NCBI RefSeq assembly: GCF_007829815.1 | Contig: NZ_VIWT01000001.1 | Span: forward strand, 3,681,501-3,745,500 | Reading direction: 5' to 3' | DNA length: 64,000 bases | From: Kitasatospora viridis | GTDB taxonomy: Bacteria; Actinomycetota; Actinomycetes; Streptomycetales; Streptomycetaceae | Part shown: positions 1-13,097 of the stretch, in pieces | Layout: each line of letters opens with the position of its first letter | Numbering within the stretch: position 1 is the first letter of the stretch | Position numbers and translations under genes: made by a program | The notes under the pieces: model-generated | Databases searched by the model: none | Seen by the model: only the letters and a program-made list of their open reading frames with translations | What the model was told of the DNA's origin: nothing

Positions 1-360
1 CTCGGCACCGAGCTCCTGCAGCTGCTCGCGCCAGCGGCGGTCCAGCGCGGCCGGGGCGTGCCGACGGGCCTCGCCGGCCACCAGGCCGGTCAGCAGCGCG
101 AGGTGATCACCCGCCAGGTCACGCCGGACCAGCCGGGCCAGGTCGGCCGGGCGCCAGCCGCGGGCCCAGAGCGAGCCCAGCGAGCGCTCGCCCAGCACCA
201 GCAGGGCCTGGCCGGTCAGCGGCCACTGGTCGGCGGAGGCGGCGAGCAGGGACGCGCCGTCGTCCAGGGCCCGGTCGGCCCGCTTGGGCGGGGCACCCAG
301 CAGCCCGTCCAGCGCCCGTTCCCACAGCCGTACCGCCGTCTGGCTCGAATCGTTGCTCAC
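1..360 (-). CDS. Unidentified protein, N-terminal 120 residues (cut by window edge)
   Basis: An open frame reads leftward from a GTG at 358-360 to base 1 with no stop, so only the first 120 residues are visible. They are Leu/Ala/Arg-rich and look helical, with stretches such as AVRLWERALDGLLG and GWRPADLARLVRRDLAGDH. I see no signal peptide, membrane segment or catalytic motif. Genes divergent from the DUF1707 gene upstream of rpsL in streptomycetes are sometimes DUF2786-type proteins; that is only a guess here. The start has no clear Shine-Dalgarno sequence. High third-position G+C supports coding on this strand. Confidence 0.6.
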   Translation of the reverse strand, partial: MSNDSSQTAVRLWERALDGLLGAPPKRADRALDDGASLLAASADQWPLTGQALLVLGERSLGSLWARGWRPADLARLVRRDLAGDHLALLTGLVAGEARRHAPAALDRRWREQLQELGAE

Positions 361-469
361 CCGGCCATGATGCCGGAGCCGCGAAGCGGGCATGATGAGC
401 GTCGGGGCGGAACCCGATCGCGGGCGCGTTCGTCCTCATGCTGGGGAGAGAACCGAGGGAGGAGTCCGG

Positions 470-1084
470 ATGGGTGACGTGCAGTCGTGGTCCGGCGGCT
501 GGCCGCCCCGGCAGCCCGCAGCGGCTCCGGTACCCCCGGCCCCCGCGCCCTACGCCGCACCGGCGCCGCCCGCCTTCGGCTCGCCGCACGCCGGGATGCG
601 CGCCGCGCACACCGACCGCGAGCGCACGGTGGACGTGCTGAAGGCCGCCTACGCCGAAGGCCGGCTCTCCGCCGCCGAGTACGGCGAGCGCTTCGACGCG
701 ACGCAGAGCGCGCAGACGTACGGCCAGCTGGCCCAGTTGGTCGCCGACCTGCCGGCCGGTCCGGGCCTGGGCCCGGTGGGCGTGCCGATGGCCGTGCCGA
801 TCGCCCCGGTGCCCGCCACCTTCCTGCCGCCGCCGACCCGGCCGGCCCCGAACAACTCGGTGGCGATCGCCTCCCTGGTGCTCGGCCTGCTGTGCGTGCC
901 GACGATGGGCGTCGCGGGCCTGCCGGCCGTGGTGACCGGCCACATCGCCCGCAGCCAGATCCGCCGCACCAAGGAGAGCGGTGACGGTATGGCGACGTTC
1001 GGGATGGTTCTGGGTTACCTCTCGCTGGCCGGTTGGTCGATGTTCCTCCTGCTCGGCATGTTGGCCGTGGTGGCGCACGGGTAG
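470..1084 (+). CDS. DUF1707 and DUF4190 domain membrane protein
   Basis: This is a 204-residue protein. After a Pro/Ala-rich start, residues about 44-94 match the DUF1707 (SHOCT-like) pattern, with HTDRERTVDVLKAAYAEGRL and a following AEYGERFD. Residues about 125-204 form a DUF4190-type domain with two hydrophobic segments and a C-terminal VVAHG. The start at 470 is chosen because GAGGGAGGAG ends 5 nt before it; an upstream ATG at 392 lacks such a site. The family is common in actinobacteria and has no established role. It lies upstream of the str operon and is probably transcribed separately, because rpsL has its own promoter. Confidence 0.85.
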   Translation: MGDVQSWSGGWPPRQPAAAPVPPAPAPYAAPAPPAFGSPHAGMRAAHTDRERTVDVLKAAYAEGRLSAAEYGERFDATQSAQTYGQLAQLVADLPAGPGLGPVGVPMAVPIAPVPATFLPPPTRPAPNNSVAIASLVLGLLCVPTMGVAGLPAVVTGHIARSQIRRTKESGDGMATFGMVLGYLSLAGWSMFLLLGMLAVVAHG

Positions 1085-1165
1085 CGGCCCGGCACGGCCC
1101 GTGCCGGCCGCGGCTCCTCCCGGGCGGCGGCCGGATCCGCCACGACCTGCGGCACTCCATTTGTT

Positions 1166-1194
1166 TTGACCGCGCTCGATGCGCTAGGTACGCT
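1166..1194 (+). promoter_or_regulatory. Putative principal-sigma promoter of the str operon
   Basis: TTGACC at 1166-1171 and TACGCT at 1189-1194 are separated by 17 nt, matching the HrdB-type consensus. Transcription would start near 1201 and give a leader of about 240 nt before rpsL. The rest of the 1085-1439 gap holds no convincing ORF. Confidence 0.65.
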
Positions 1195-1439
1195 CTGACC
1201 TTGTGCCTGGGGTGTCCCCGGGTCCTTGTGCGTGCCAGCACACCGGCCATCGCAGTGGCGAGGTTCAACCCGCCCTGCCCGTGCCGTCGCTGTGCGTCAG
1301 CCCATGGGATTCCGCGTGATCCTCTCCGGTGAGAGGCCCAACACACCCGACCTCGGGGGTCGGCGTGAGCTGGGCGGTCCGCTCGGGAACACCGCAGGTT
1401 AGTTTCACCAAGCCTTGGCACACAGAAAACGGAGAAACG

Positions 1440-1811
1440 GTGCCTACGATCCAGCAGCTGGTCCGAAAGGGCCGGCAGGACAAGGTCGAGAAGAACAAGA
1501 CGCCCGCCCTGAAGGGTTCGCCCCAGCGTCGCGGCGTCTGCACGCGTGTGTACACGACCACCCCGAAGAAGCCGAACTCGGCGCTTCGCAAGGTCGCCCG
1601 TGTGCGCCTCACCAGCGGGATCGAGGTCACCGCTTACATCCCGGGCGAGGGCCACAACCTGCAGGAGCACTCCATCGTGCTGGTCCGCGGTGGCCGTGTG
1701 AAGGACCTTCCTGGTGTCCGCTACAAGATCATCCGCGGTTCGCTCGACACCCAGGGTGTCAAGAACCGCAAGCAGGCTCGCAGCCGCTACGGCGCCAAGA
1801 AGGAGAAGTAA
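1440..1811 (+). CDS. rpsL: 30S ribosomal protein S12
   Basis: This 123-residue protein matches S12 in length and sequence and acts at the decoding centre of the 30S subunit. The conserved [13 protein letters not shown] block contains Lys43, and [12 protein letters not shown] contains Lys88. These are the positions whose substitution gives streptomycin resistance in other bacteria, and both are the sensitive-type lysine here. The GTG start at 1440 follows GGAG at 1431-1434 and gives the family N terminus ([13 protein letters not shown]). It is the first gene of the str operon and its stop lies 2 nt before rpsG. Confidence 0.98.
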   Translation: MPTIQQLVRKGRQDKVEKNKTPALKGSPQRRGVCTRVYTTTPKKPNSALRKVARVRLTSGIEVTAYIPGEGHNLQEHSIVLVRGGRVKDLPGVRYKIIRGSLDTQGVKNRKQARSRYGAKKEK

Positions 1812-1813
1812 GA

Positions 1814-2284
1814 ATGCCTCGTAAGGGCCCCGCCCCGAAGCGCCCGGTCATCATCGACCCGGTTTACGGCTCCCCGCTGGTGACCTCGCTGGTCAACAAG
1901 ATCCTGCTGCACGGCAAGCGCTCCACCGCCGAGCGGATCGTCTACGGCGCCCTTGAGGGCGTCCGTGAGAAGACCGGCTCCGACCCGGTCGTCACCCTGA
2001 AGCGCGCGCTTGAGAACGTGAAGCCGGCGCTTGAGGTCAAGTCCCGCCGTGTCGGTGGCGCCACCTACCAGGTGCCCGTCGAGGTCCGCCCGGGCCGTGC
2101 CAGCACCCTGGCGCTGCGCTGGATGGTCGGCTACTCCCGCGCCCGTCGCGAGAAGACCATGACCGAGCGTCTGATGAACGAGATCCTCGACGCCTCGAAC
2201 GGCCTCGGCGCCTCCGTGAAGCGTCGCGAGGACACCCACAAGATGGCCGAGTCCAACAAGGCCTTCGCGCACTACCGCTGGTAG
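1814..2284 (+). CDS. rpsG: 30S ribosomal protein S7
   Basis: The 156-residue product has the usual bacterial S7 length, starting [11 protein letters not shown] and ending KAFAHYRW. S7 nucleates assembly of the 30S head by binding the 3' major domain of 16S rRNA. The AAGGAGAAG ribosome-binding site lies inside the end of rpsL, so the two are probably translationally coupled. In enterobacteria S7 is the autogenous repressor of this operon; nothing in this sequence tests that here. Confidence 0.98.
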   Translation: MPRKGPAPKRPVIIDPVYGSPLVTSLVNKILLHGKRSTAERIVYGALEGVREKTGSDPVVTLKRALENVKPALEVKSRRVGGATYQVPVEVRPGRASTLALRWMVGYSRARREKTMTERLMNEILDASNGLGASVKRREDTHKMAESNKAFAHYRW

Positions 2285-2323
2285 TCCCAACCCCGTCACT
2301 AGACAGAGAGAGAACGAGCCACC

Positions 2324-4429
<2,106 letters not shown>

Positions 4430-4502
4430 GACCGGCTGGTCCGGTCCGTGATTCACCCGGAAACGGGACGAATCGCAAGCCTTAGGCTGATAGGAGGCAA
4501 AT

Positions 4503-4527
4503 CGGCGGGGTCCACCCGACCCCGCCG
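4503..4527 (+). promoter_or_regulatory. Hairpin between fusA and tuf
   Basis: CGGCGGGGTC at 4503-4512 and GACCCCGCCG at 4518-4527 form a perfect 10-bp stem with a 5-nt loop. No T-run follows directly. It could be a terminator, an attenuator or a processing site separating fusA from tuf. Streptomycete tuf genes are known to have their own promoter in this interval, but I could not pick a convincing one here. Confidence 0.6.
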
Positions 4528-4646
4528 GTTCCTCCGCCCCCCATCCGCGGGACGGCATGGGGTGGGTCGAACCACCCCGTACCACAACCCGATCAAAGAC
4601 CAACTGACGTCGTACGGCGTACAGAACTGTCCTCAGGAGGACTGCA

Positions 4647-5840
<1,194 letters not shown>

Positions 5841-5865
5841 TTGACGGTCTGAAGGCCTAGCTCGA

Positions 5866-5911
5866 AAAGGGTCCCGGAGCCCGCTCGCGAGAGCGGGGTC
5901 CGGGACCCTTT
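5866..5911 (+). terminator. Terminator of the str operon
   Basis: AAAGGGTCCCGGA at 5866-5878 pairs perfectly with TCCGGGACCCTTT at 5899-5911. An inner CCCGCTC/GAGCGGG stem caps it with a GCGA tetraloop. The 3' arm ends in TTT. This is the strongest hairpin near the operon end. Confidence 0.9.
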
Positions 5912-5952
5912 CGCATGTTCGAACGAGGCGATGGACCCCGTCGGCCGGGGAA

Positions 5953-5979
5953 TTGACAGGCGATCAGCCCGCGTACCCT
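5953..5979 (+). promoter_or_regulatory. Weak candidate promoter for the S10 operon
   Basis: TTGACA at 5953-5958 and TACCCT at 5974-5979 resemble -35 and -10 elements, but the spacer is only 15 nt. If real, the rpsJ leader would be about 420 nt. The 5912-6406 interval holds no convincing ORF; apart from this it shows the hairpin at 6257-6278 and a CCCCAC/GTGGGG inverted repeat at 6118-6138. Confidence 0.3.
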
Positions 5980-6256
5980 TGCCTGATTGGCGTCAAACGC
6001 CTCTGATATGGCAAGATAGCCAAGTTGCTCGGTTGAGTGCCGATGCTGCGCGCCTCCCGCCGGGAGGACTGGAAGCGAGTCCCAGGTACTCGTCGTTCCC
6101 GTGATGGCCGTTCATATCCCCACGGACAGTATGTGGGGGTAGTGGTGTGTAAGCGACACCGCGGCAGCTGCGGGGCGGACGTACGGGAATCTTCCGGGAA
6201 GCGTGGGCGGGGCCTCGATCCGGCGTCCATGGGTGCAAGGCCGACCAGGATCCACT

Positions 6257-6280
6257 GAAGAGGGTTCTTTCCCTTTTCTT
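6257..6280 (+). promoter_or_regulatory. Terminator-like hairpin in the rpsJ leader (possible attenuator)
   Basis: GAAGAGGG at 6257-6264 pairs with CCCTTTTC at 6271-6278 (8 bp including one G-T wobble) around a TTCTTT loop and runs into TT. It lies 127 nt before rpsJ, inside the leader of an eleven-gene ribosomal cluster. Its position suggests attenuation of the S10 operon, which in E. coli and Bacillus is controlled through the leader; this is inference. Confidence 0.45.
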
Positions 6281-6406
6281 AAGCGCAGGCGCGACACGCC
6301 CGAGCGCGTGGACCGGAGGGAACCACCCGGGCCGCCACCGGACCAAGCCACCCGGCTCAATCCGGCAGTAGAAGCAGCAGACGACACAAAGGACTACTGA
6401 GTAGCC

Positions 6407-6715
6407 ATGGCGGGACAGAAGATCCGCATCCGGCTCAAGGCCTACGACCACGAGGTGATTGACTCCTCGGCGAAGAAGATCGTCGAGACCGTCATTCGCA
6501 CTGGTGCGCAGGTCGCGGGCCCGGTGCCGCTGCCCACTGAGAAGAACGTGTACTGCGTCATCCGCTCGCCGCACAAGTACAAGGACTCGCGCGAGCACTT
6601 CGAGATGCGTACTCACAAGCGTCTGATCGACATCCTCGACCCCACGCCGAAGACGGTTGACTCGCTCATGCGTCTCGACCTGCCGGCTGGTGTCGACATC
6701 GAGATCAAGCTCTGA
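6407..6715 (+). CDS. rpsJ: 30S ribosomal protein S10
   Basis: The 102-residue product matches S10 over its full length, starting [19 protein letters not shown] and ending [11 protein letters not shown]. It sits in the 30S head and, in other bacteria, also pairs with NusB in antitermination. It is the first gene of the S10 cluster, 14 nt before rplC. AAAGGA at 6388-6393 is the best ribosome-binding site. Confidence 0.97.
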   Translation: MAGQKIRIRLKAYDHEVIDSSAKKIVETVIRTGAQVAGPVPLPTEKNVYCVIRSPHKYKDSREHFEMRTHKRLIDILDPTPKTVDSLMRLDLPAGVDIEIKL

Positions 6716-6729
6716 GAGGCGCACCGAAG

Positions 6730-7377
6730 ATGGCTAAGCAGATTAAGGGCATCCTGGGCGAGAAGCTCGGCATGACCCAGGTCTGGGACGAGAACAACCG
6801 GATCGTTCCGGTGACCGTCGTCAAGGCTGGGCCCAATGTCGTGACCCAGGTCCACACCGCTGACAGCGCTGCCGGCTACGACGCCGTGCAGATCGGCTTC
6901 GGCGACATCGACCCCCGCAAGGTGAACAAGCCCCTCGCGGGTCACTTCGCCAAGGCTGGTGTCACCCCGCGCCGCCACCTGGTCGAGCTGCGTACCTCGG
7001 ACGCCTCCGAGTACACGCTGGGCCAGGAGATCACCGCCGAGCTGTTCGAGGCGGGTGTCAAGGTCGACGTGACCGGCACCTCCAAGGGCAAGGGCTTCGC
7101 CGGTGTCATGAAGCGTCACAACTTCAAGGGCCTCGGCGCCGGTCACGGCGTGCAGCGCAAGCACCGTTCGCCCGGTTCCATCGGTGGCTGCGCCACCCCG
7201 GGCCGTGTGTTCAAGGGCCTCAAGATGGCCGGCCGGATGGGTCACGAGCGTGTGACCACCCAGAACCTGACCGTGCACGCGGTTGACGCGGAGAAGGGTC
7301 TGCTCCTGATCAAGGGTGCGGTCCCGGGCCCGAACGGCGGCCTCGTCCTCGTCCGCACCGCGGCGAAGGGGCTGTGA
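6730..7377 (+). CDS. rplC: 50S ribosomal protein L3
   Basis: This 215-residue protein binds near the 3' end of 23S rRNA and is an early assembly protein. The extended central loop that reaches the peptidyl transferase centre is visible as [19 protein letters not shown] and a Gly/Arg-rich stretch ending KMAGRMG. The stop overlaps or nearly touches the rplD start, consistent with coupling in the S10 operon. Confidence 0.97.
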   Translation: MAKQIKGILGEKLGMTQVWDENNRIVPVTVVKAGPNVVTQVHTADSAAGYDAVQIGFGDIDPRKVNKPLAGHFAKAGVTPRRHLVELRTSDASEYTLGQEITAELFEAGVKVDVTGTSKGKGFAGVMKRHNFKGLGAGHGVQRKHRSPGSIGGCATPGRVFKGLKMAGRMGHERVTTQNLTVHAVDAEKGLLLIKGAVPGPNGGLVLVRTAAKGL

Positions 7378-7382
7378 AGGAT

Positions 7383-8060
7383 ATGAGCACCATTGACATC
7401 CTGTCGCCCTCCGGCGACAAGGCCGGCAGCCTTGAGCTGCCCGCTGAGATCTTCGACGCCAAGGTCAGCGTTCCGCTGATGCACCAGGTCGTCGTGGCGC
7501 AGCTCGCTGCGGCCCGTCAGGGCACCCACAAGGTCAAGACCCGTGGCGAGGTCCGAGGCGGCGGCCGCAAGCCGTACCGCCAGAAGGGCACCGGCCGGGC
7601 TCGCCAGGGCTCGACCCGCGCGCCGCAGTTCGCGGGCGGTGGCGTCGTGCACGGTCCCGTGCCGCGCGACTACTCGCAGCGGACCCCGAAGAAGATGATC
7701 GCCGCCGCCCTGCGCGGTGCGCTCACCGACCGGGCCCGCCACGAGCGCATCCACGTCATCACCGGCGTGACCGCGACCGAGGCGCCGTCGACCAAGGCCG
7801 CCAAGGGCCTGTTCGGCAAGATCACCGAGCGCAAGAACATCCTCCTCGTCGTCGAGCGTGCCGACGAGCTGGGTCTGAAGAGCGCCCGCAACCTGCCGCA
7901 CGTTCACATCCTGGACGCGGGTCAGCTGAACACCTACGACGTGCTCGTCTCCGACGATGTGGTCTTCACCCAGGCTGCTTTCGAGCGTTTCGTGGCGGGT
8001 CCCGTCGCGTCCGCCAAGGCTGTGGCTGCTGAGGGCGAGCTCGAAGGGAGCGCCGCCTGA
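7383..8060 (+). CDS. rplD: 50S ribosomal protein L4
   Basis: This 225-residue protein lines the peptide exit tunnel through a basic loop seen as [19 protein letters not shown]. The ATG at 7383 gives the family start [13 protein letters not shown] at 7374, overlapping the rplC stop, would add three residues and has the better-spaced GAAGGGG site, so the true start is uncertain by 9 nt. The stop overlaps the rplW ATG. L4 is the autogenous regulator of the S10 operon in E. coli. Confidence 0.95.
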   Translation: MSTIDILSPSGDKAGSLELPAEIFDAKVSVPLMHQVVVAQLAAARQGTHKVKTRGEVRGGGRKPYRQKGTGRARQGSTRAPQFAGGGVVHGPVPRDYSQRTPKKMIAAALRGALTDRARHERIHVITGVTATEAPSTKAAKGLFGKITERKNILLVVERADELGLKSARNLPHVHILDAGQLNTYDVLVSDDVVFTQAAFERFVAGPVASAKAVAAEGELEGSAA

Positions 8061-8380
8061 TGGCTGCAGACATCACGAGCAAGACCTTCACGGACCCCCG
8101 TGACGTTCTGGTGAAGCCGGTCATCTCCGAGAAGAGCTACGCGCTCCTCGACGAGAACAAGTACACGTTCGTCGTGTCGCCCGGTGCCAACAAGACCCAG
8201 ATCAAGCAGGCCGTCGAGGCGGTCTTCTCGGTCAAGGTCGAGTCCGTCAACACGCTCAACCGTCAGGGCAAGCGCAAGCGCTCCAAGACGGGCTTTGGCA
8301 AGCGCAAGGACACCAAGCGCGCCATCGTGACGCTGGCTGAGGGCAACCGCATCGACATCTTCGGTGGTCCGGTCTCCTAA
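8060..8380 (+). CDS. rplW: 50S ribosomal protein L23
   Basis: The 106-residue protein sits at the tunnel exit, where trigger factor and SRP dock. The conserved [16 protein letters not shown] and the basic loop [16 protein letters not shown] are visible. ATG at 8060 overlaps the rplD TGA (TGATG), indicating translational coupling. Confidence 0.97.
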   Translation: MAADITSKTFTDPRDVLVKPVISEKSYALLDENKYTFVVSPGANKTQIKQAVEAVFSVKVESVNTLNRQGKRKRSKTGFGKRKDTKRAIVTLAEGNRIDIFGGPVS

Positions 8381-8423
8381 CGGAGATCGTGATCGTCGAT
8401 AAGGACGAGGACGAGAGAGCCAA

Positions 8424-9260
8424 ATGGGCATCCGCAAGTACAAGCCGACTACGCCGGGCCGTCGTGGCTCCAGCGTGGCCGACTTCGTAGAGATCACGCG
8501 GTCCACGCCGGAGAAGTCGCTGGTTCGCCCCCTGCACAGCAAGGGCGGCCGTAACAACGCCGGTCGTATCACCGCTCGCCACCAGGGTGGCGGACACAAG
8601 CGCGCCTACCGCGTGATCGACTTCCGTCGTCACGACAAGGACGGCGTGCCGGCCAAGGTCGCACACATCGAGTACGACCCCAACCGCACCGCGCGCATCG
8701 CGCTCCTGCACTACGCGGACGGCGAGAAGCGCTACATCATCGCCCCCCGCGGCATCGCGCAGGGTGACCGGGTTGAGAACGGCCCCACGGCCGACATCAA
8801 GCCGGGCAACAACCTGCCGCTGCGCAACATCCCGGTCGGTACCACCATCCACGCGGTGGAGCTGCGTCCCGGTGGCGGTGCCAAGATGGCCCGCTCCGCC
8901 GGCTCCGGCATCCAGCTGCTCGCCCGTGAGGGCCGCATGGCGCACCTGCGCATGCCCTCCGGTGAGATCCGCCTGGTCGACGTGCGCTGCCGCGCCACGA
9001 TCGGCGAGGTCGGCAACGCCGAGCAGTCGAACATCAACTGGGGCAAGGCCGGCCGCATGCGCTGGAAGGGCGTTCGCCCGACCGTGCGTGGTGTCGCCAT
9101 GAACCCGATCGACCACCCGCACGGTGGTGGTGAGGGTAAGACCTCTGGTGGTCGCCACCCGGTCTCGCCGTGGGGTCAGAAGGAGGGTCGCACCCGTAAG
9201 GCCAAGAAGGCTTCGGACGCCCTCATCGTGCGCCGCCGCAAGACCAACAAGAAGCGCTAG
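8424..9260 (+). CDS. rplB: 50S ribosomal protein L2
   Basis: This 278-residue protein has full L2 length, starting [15 protein letters not shown]. The most conserved block, [13 protein letters not shown], carries the histidine that in E. coli L2 (His229) lies near the peptidyl transferase centre. It is in the normal S10-cluster position, 43 nt after rplW and 11 nt before rpsS. Confidence 0.98.
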   Translation: MGIRKYKPTTPGRRGSSVADFVEITRSTPEKSLVRPLHSKGGRNNAGRITARHQGGGHKRAYRVIDFRRHDKDGVPAKVAHIEYDPNRTARIALLHYADGEKRYIIAPRGIAQGDRVENGPTADIKPGNNLPLRNIPVGTTIHAVELRPGGGAKMARSAGSGIQLLAREGRMAHLRMPSGEIRLVDVRCRATIGEVGNAEQSNINWGKAGRMRWKGVRPTVRGVAMNPIDHPHGGGEGKTSGGRHPVSPWGQKEGRTRKAKKASDALIVRRRKTNKKR

Positions 9261-9271
9261 GAGCAGGTCAG

Positions 9272-9553
9272 ATGCCGCGCAGTCTCAAGAAGGGCCCCTT
9301 CATCGACGGCCACCTCATCAAGAAGGTGGACGCGCAGAACGAGGCGGGTACTCAGAACGTCATCAAGACCTGGTCCCGTCGCTCCGTGATCAGCCCGAGC
9401 ATGCTCGGTCACACGATCGCGGTGCACGATGGCCGCAAGCACGTCCCGGTGTTCGTCACCGAGTCGATGGTCGGCCACAAGCTCGGCGAGTTCGCGCCGA
9501 CGCGTACGTTCCGCGGTCACGTCAAGGACGACCGCAAGTCGAAGCGTCGCTAG
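9272..9553 (+). CDS. rpsS: 30S ribosomal protein S19
   Basis: The 93-residue product matches S19 ([19 protein letters not shown] to [12 protein letters not shown]). It forms a complex with S13 in the 30S head near the A site. It stands in the usual order between rplB and rplV. Confidence 0.97.
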   Translation: MPRSLKKGPFIDGHLIKKVDAQNEAGTQNVIKTWSRRSVISPSMLGHTIAVHDGRKHVPVFVTESMVGHKLGEFAPTRTFRGHVKDDRKSKRR

Positions 9554-9602
9554 TCGCCGGCTGAAAGCAACGACTATGACTGACACCAGCAAGGGGACAA
9601 CC

Positions 9603-9950
9603 ATGGAAGCCAGGGCCCAGGCGCGGTACATCCGCGTCACGCCCATGAAGGCCCGCCGCGTGGTGGACCTCATCCGTGGCATGAGTGCCACGGAGGCCCA
9701 GGCGGTCCTGCGTTTCGCTCCGCAGGCCGCGACCGTGCCGGTCGGCAAGGTGCTGAACAGCGCTATCGCCAACGCCGCGCACAACTACAACCACTCCAAC
9801 GTGGACGACCTCGTCATCAGCGAGGCGTACGTTGACGAGGGCCCGACCCTGAAGCGGTTCCGTCCGCGCGCCCAGGGCCGTGCCTACCGGATCCGCAAGC
9901 GGACCAGCCACATCACCGTGGTCGTCAGCAGCAAGGAAGGGACCCGGTAA
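9603..9950 (+). CDS. rplV: 50S ribosomal protein L22
   Basis: This 115-residue protein contributes, with L4, to the constriction of the exit tunnel. The beta-hairpin region [18 protein letters not shown] is clear. ATG 9603 is preferred because AAGGGG at 9591-9596 is ideally spaced and the protein then starts with the family [12 protein letters not shown]. An upstream ATG at 9576 would add nine residues. The TAA overlaps the rpsC ATG. Confidence 0.96.
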   Translation: MEARAQARYIRVTPMKARRVVDLIRGMSATEAQAVLRFAPQAATVPVGKVLNSAIANAAHNYNHSNVDDLVISEAYVDEGPTLKRFRPRAQGRAYRIRKRTSHITVVVSSKEGTR

Positions 9951-10783
9951 TGGGCCAGAAGGTTAACCCGCACGGGTTCCGCCTCGGCATCAGCACGGAC
10001 TTCAAGTCCCGCTGGTACGCCGACAAGCTGTACAAGGACTACGTCAAGGAAGACGTCGCCATTCGTCGCATGATGACGAAGGGCATGGAGCGCGCCGGCA
10101 TCTCCAAGGTCGAGATCGAGCGCACCCGCGACCGCGTCCGCGTCGACATCCACACCGCCCGCCCCGGCATCGTGATCGGTCGCCGTGGCACCGAGGCCGA
10201 CCGCATCCGCGGCGACCTCGAGAAGCTGACCGGCAAGCAGGTCCAGCTGAACATCCTTGAGGTCAAGAACCCCGAGCTGGACGCCCAGCTCGTGGCTCAG
10301 GGCGTCGCGGAGCAGCTGTCCTCCCGCGTGTCGTTCCGCCGTGCCATGCGCAAGAGCATGCAGGGCACCATGAAGTCCGGCGCCAAGGGCATCAAGGTCC
10401 AGTGCTCCGGTCGTCTCGGCGGCGCCGAGATGAGCCGTTCGGAGTTCTACCGCGAGGGCCGTGTGCCGCTGCACACCCTGCGCGCGAACGTCGACTACGG
10501 CTTCTTCGAGGCCAAGACGACCTTCGGCCGCATCGGCGTGAAGGTCTGGATCTACAAGGGCGACGTCAAGAACATCGCCGAGGTCCGCGCTGAGAACGCT
10601 GCTGCCCGCTCGGGCAACCGTCCGGCCCGCAACGACGCCCGCCCCGCGCGTGGCGGCGAGCGCGGTGGCCGTGGCGGCGAGCGTGGTGGCGCCCGTGGCG
10701 GTCGTCGTCCCGCGAACACCGAGGCTCCGGCCGCGGCTGTGACCGAGGCGCCGGCGGCTGAGAGCACCGGAACGGAGGCCTGA
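9950..10783 (+). CDS. rpsC: 30S ribosomal protein S3
   Basis: The 277-residue S3 lines the mRNA entry channel. The KH domain motif [15 protein letters not shown] is present. The last 60 or so residues form a low-complexity tail, first Arg/Gly-rich ([19 protein letters not shown]), then Ala/Glu/Pro-rich. Such a tail is common in actinobacterial S3 and absent from E. coli S3. The start overlaps the rplV stop. Confidence 0.97.
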   Translation: MGQKVNPHGFRLGISTDFKSRWYADKLYKDYVKEDVAIRRMMTKGMERAGISKVEIERTRDRVRVDIHTARPGIVIGRRGTEADRIRGDLEKLTGKQVQLNILEVKNPELDAQLVAQGVAEQLSSRVSFRRAMRKSMQGTMKSGAKGIKVQCSGRLGGAEMSRSEFYREGRVPLHTLRANVDYGFFEAKTTFGRIGVKVWIYKGDVKNIAEVRAENAAARSGNRPARNDARPARGGERGGRGGERGGARGGRRPANTEAPAAAVTEAPAAESTGTEA

Positions 10784-10788
10784 CCCTC

Positions 10789-11208
10789 ATGCTGATCCCC
10801 CGTCGGGTCAAGCACCGCAAGCAGCACCACCCCAAGCGCCGTGGCGCTGCCAAGGGTGGCACCGAGCTCGCGTTCGGCGAGTACGGCATCCAGGCCGTTT
10901 CCCCGGCCTACGTGACGAACCGGCAGATCGAGTCCGCTCGTATCGCCATCACCCGTCACATCAAGCGTGGTGGCAAGGTCTGGATCAACATCTACCCGGA
11001 CCGTCCCCTCACCAAGAAGCCGGCCGAGACCCGCATGGGTTCCGGTAAGGGCTCCCCGGAGTGGTGGATCGCCAACGTTCACCCGGGACGGGTCATGTTC
11101 GAGCTGTCCTACCCCAATGAGAAGGTTGCTCGTGAGGCGCTCACCCGCGCTGCTCACAAGCTCCCGATGAAGTGCCGGATTGTCCGGCGCGAGGCAGGTG
11201 AGAGCTGA
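10789..11208 (+). CDS. rplP: 50S ribosomal protein L16
   Basis: The 139-residue protein matches L16 ([48 protein letters not shown]). It organises the A-site tRNA-binding region of the 50S subunit. It follows rpsC by 5 nt and its TGA overlaps the rpmC ATG. Confidence 0.97.
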   Translation: MLIPRRVKHRKQHHPKRRGAAKGGTELAFGEYGIQAVSPAYVTNRQIESARIAITRHIKRGGKVWINIYPDRPLTKKPAETRMGSGKGSPEWWIANVHPGRVMFELSYPNEKVAREALTRAAHKLPMKCRIVRREAGES

Positions 11209-11432
11209 TGTCGGCCGGCACCAAGGCTGCTGAGCTGCGCGAGCTGGACAACGAGGGTCTCGTTGCCAAGCTCCGCGAGGCCAAGGAGGAGCTGTTCAAC
11301 CTCCGCTTCCAGGCGGCGACCGGACAGCTCGACAACCACGGACGGCTCCGGCTGGTCCGTAAGGACATCGCGCGGATCTACACCCTGATGCGCGAGCGCG
11401 AGCTGGGCATCGAGACGGTGGAGAACGCCTGA
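11208..11432 (+). CDS. rpmC: 50S ribosomal protein L29
   Basis: This 74-residue, all-helical protein ([20 protein letters not shown]) belongs to L29 and sits near the tunnel exit beside L23. Both ends show TGATG overlaps, with rplP upstream and rpsQ downstream, so the three genes are probably coupled. Confidence 0.96.
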   Translation: MSAGTKAAELRELDNEGLVAKLREAKEELFNLRFQAATGQLDNHGRLRLVRKDIARIYTLMRERELGIETVENA

Positions 11433-11713
11433 TGACTGAGAACACCACCAACGACACTGAGGCGCGCGGTTTCCGCAAGACCCGTGAGGGTCTCGTCGTC
11501 AGCGACAAGATGGACAAGACCGTCGTCGTCGCCGTCGAGGACCGCGTCAAGCACGCGCTGTACGGCAAGGTCATCCGCCGTACGAACAAGCTGAAGGCGC
11601 ACGACGAGCAGAACGCGTGCGGCGTGGGCGACCGGGTCCTCCTCGCGGAGACCCGCCCGCTGTCCGCGACGAAGCGCTGGCGCGTCGTCGAGATCCTCGA
11701 GAAGGCCAAGTAA
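11432..11713 (+). CDS. rpsQ: 30S ribosomal protein S17
   Basis: The 93-residue OB-fold protein matches S17 ([38 protein letters not shown]). It binds helices 7 and 11 of 16S rRNA. It has a short acidic N-terminal extension, [13 protein letters not shown]. It ends the tightly coupled rplP-rpmC-rpsQ block; a gap of 103 nt follows before rplN. Confidence 0.96.
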   Translation: MTENTTNDTEARGFRKTREGLVVSDKMDKTVVVAVEDRVKHALYGKVIRRTNKLKAHDEQNACGVGDRVLLAETRPLSATKRWRVVEILEKAK

Positions 11714-11816
11714 CGAAGCCGATGAGGTACGGCCGTATGTGCAGCGGGTTCCCCAGGGAACGCCTCTGTGAGCAGCGGCCGGCCCGTCGACTCTCGTTGA
11801 CGATCAGGAGAAAGCT

Positions 11817-12188
11817 GTGATCCAGCAGGAGTCGCGACTGCGCGTCGCCGACAACACGGGCGCGAAGGAAATCCTTTGCATCCGCGTTCTCGGTGGCTCC
11901 GGTCGCCGCTACGCCGGTATCGGGGACGTCATCGTCGCCACCGTCAAGGACGCGATCCCCGGCGGCAGCGTCAAGAAGGGTGACGTCGTCAAGTGCGTCG
12001 TCGTCCGTACCGTGAAGTCGCGCCGTCGTCCCGACGGTTCGTACATCCGGTTCGACGAGAACGCCGCCGTCGTGCTCAAGAACACCGACGGTGACCCCCG
12101 TGGCACCCGCATCTTCGGCCCGGTGGGCCGCGAGCTGCGTGACAAGAAGTTCATGAAGATCATCTCGCTTGCGCCGGAGGTGCTCTAA
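11817..12188 (+). CDS. rplN: 50S ribosomal protein L14
   Basis: The 123-residue protein matches L14 ([33 protein letters not shown]). It contributes an intersubunit bridge. GTG 11817 follows AGGAG at 11806-11810. It opens the spc cluster. The 11714-11816 gap shows a small GGGTTCCC...GGGAAC-type inverted repeat but no clear promoter. Confidence 0.97.
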   Translation: MIQQESRLRVADNTGAKEILCIRVLGGSGRRYAGIGDVIVATVKDAIPGGSVKKGDVVKCVVVRTVKSRRRPDGSYIRFDENAAVVLKNTDGDPRGTRIFGPVGRELRDKKFMKIISLAPEVL

Positions 12189-12191
12189 CCC

Positions 12192-12515
12192 ATGGCGAAC
12201 AGCATGAAGATCAAGAAGGGTGACCTGGTTCAGGTCATCACCGGCAAGGACCGCGGCAAGCAGGGCAAGGTCATCCAGGCCATGCCCGCCGAGAACAAGG
12301 TCCTCGTCGAGGGTGTGAACCGGGTCAAGAAGCACACCAAGCCCGGCCAGGGCACCGCCGGTGGCATCATCACCGTCGAGGCCCCGGTGCACGTTTCCAA
12401 CGTGCAGCTGGTCGTCGAGAAGGACGGCAAGAAGGTCGTCACTCGCGTTGGTTACCGCTTCGATGACGAGGGCAACAAGATCCGCGTTGCCAAGCGAACC
12501 GGTGAGGACATCTGA
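12192..12515 (+). CDS. rplX: 50S ribosomal protein L24
   Basis: The 107-residue protein carries the KOW motif ([20 protein letters not shown]) and is an assembly initiator of the 50S subunit. It begins 3 nt after rplN, and its TGA overlaps the rplE ATG. Confidence 0.97.
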   Translation: MANSMKIKKGDLVQVITGKDRGKQGKVIQAMPAENKVLVEGVNRVKKHTKPGQGTAGGIITVEAPVHVSNVQLVVEKDGKKVVTRVGYRFDDEGNKIRVAKRTGEDI

Positions 12516-13093
12516 TGTCTGAGACGACCATCGAGAACGTCGAGAAGGTGGCCCCCCGCCTCAAGGCGCGTTACAACGCCGAGATCAAGGGCCAGCTGCA
12601 GGAGGAGTTCTCGTACGAGAACGTCATGCTGATCCCCGGCCTGGTCAAGGTCGTGGTCAACATGGGTGTCGGCGAGGCCGCTCGTGACAGCAAGCTGATC
12701 GAGGGTGCCATCAAGGACCTGACCGCGATCACCGGTCAGAAGCCGGCTGTGACCAAGGCTCGTAAGTCCATCGCGCAGTTCAAGCTGCGCGAGGGCCAGC
12801 CGATCGGCACCCACGTCACCCTCCGTGGTGACCGCATGTGGGAGTTCCTGGACCGTCTGGTGTCGCTGGCCCTGCCGCGTATCCGTGACTTCCGTGGCCT
12901 CTCCCCGAAGCAGTTCGACGGCCGTGGCAACTACACCTTCGGTCTGACCGAGCAGGTCATGTTCCACGAGATCGACCAGGACAAGGTCGACCGTCAGCGC
13001 GGTATGGACATCACCGTCGTGACCACCGCCCAGACCGACGACGAGGGCCGGGCGCTCCTGCGCGCTCTGGGCTTCCCGTTCAAGGAGGCGTAA
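12515..13093 (+). CDS. rplE: 50S ribosomal protein L5
   Basis: The 192-residue protein binds 5S rRNA and forms a bridge to S13. Conserved segments include [32 protein letters not shown] and [20 protein letters not shown]. The N terminus ([20 protein letters not shown]) is a few residues longer than the usual about 185. Overlaps rplX by 1 nt and is followed 4 nt later by the S14 gene. Confidence 0.97.
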   Translation: MSETTIENVEKVAPRLKARYNAEIKGQLQEEFSYENVMLIPGLVKVVVNMGVGEAARDSKLIEGAIKDLTAITGQKPAVTKARKSIAQFKLREGQPIGTHVTLRGDRMWEFLDRLVSLALPRIRDFRGLSPKQFDGRGNYTFGLTEQVMFHEIDQDKVDRQRGMDITVVTTAQTDDEGRALLRALGFPFKEA

Positions 13094-13097
13094 CCAC

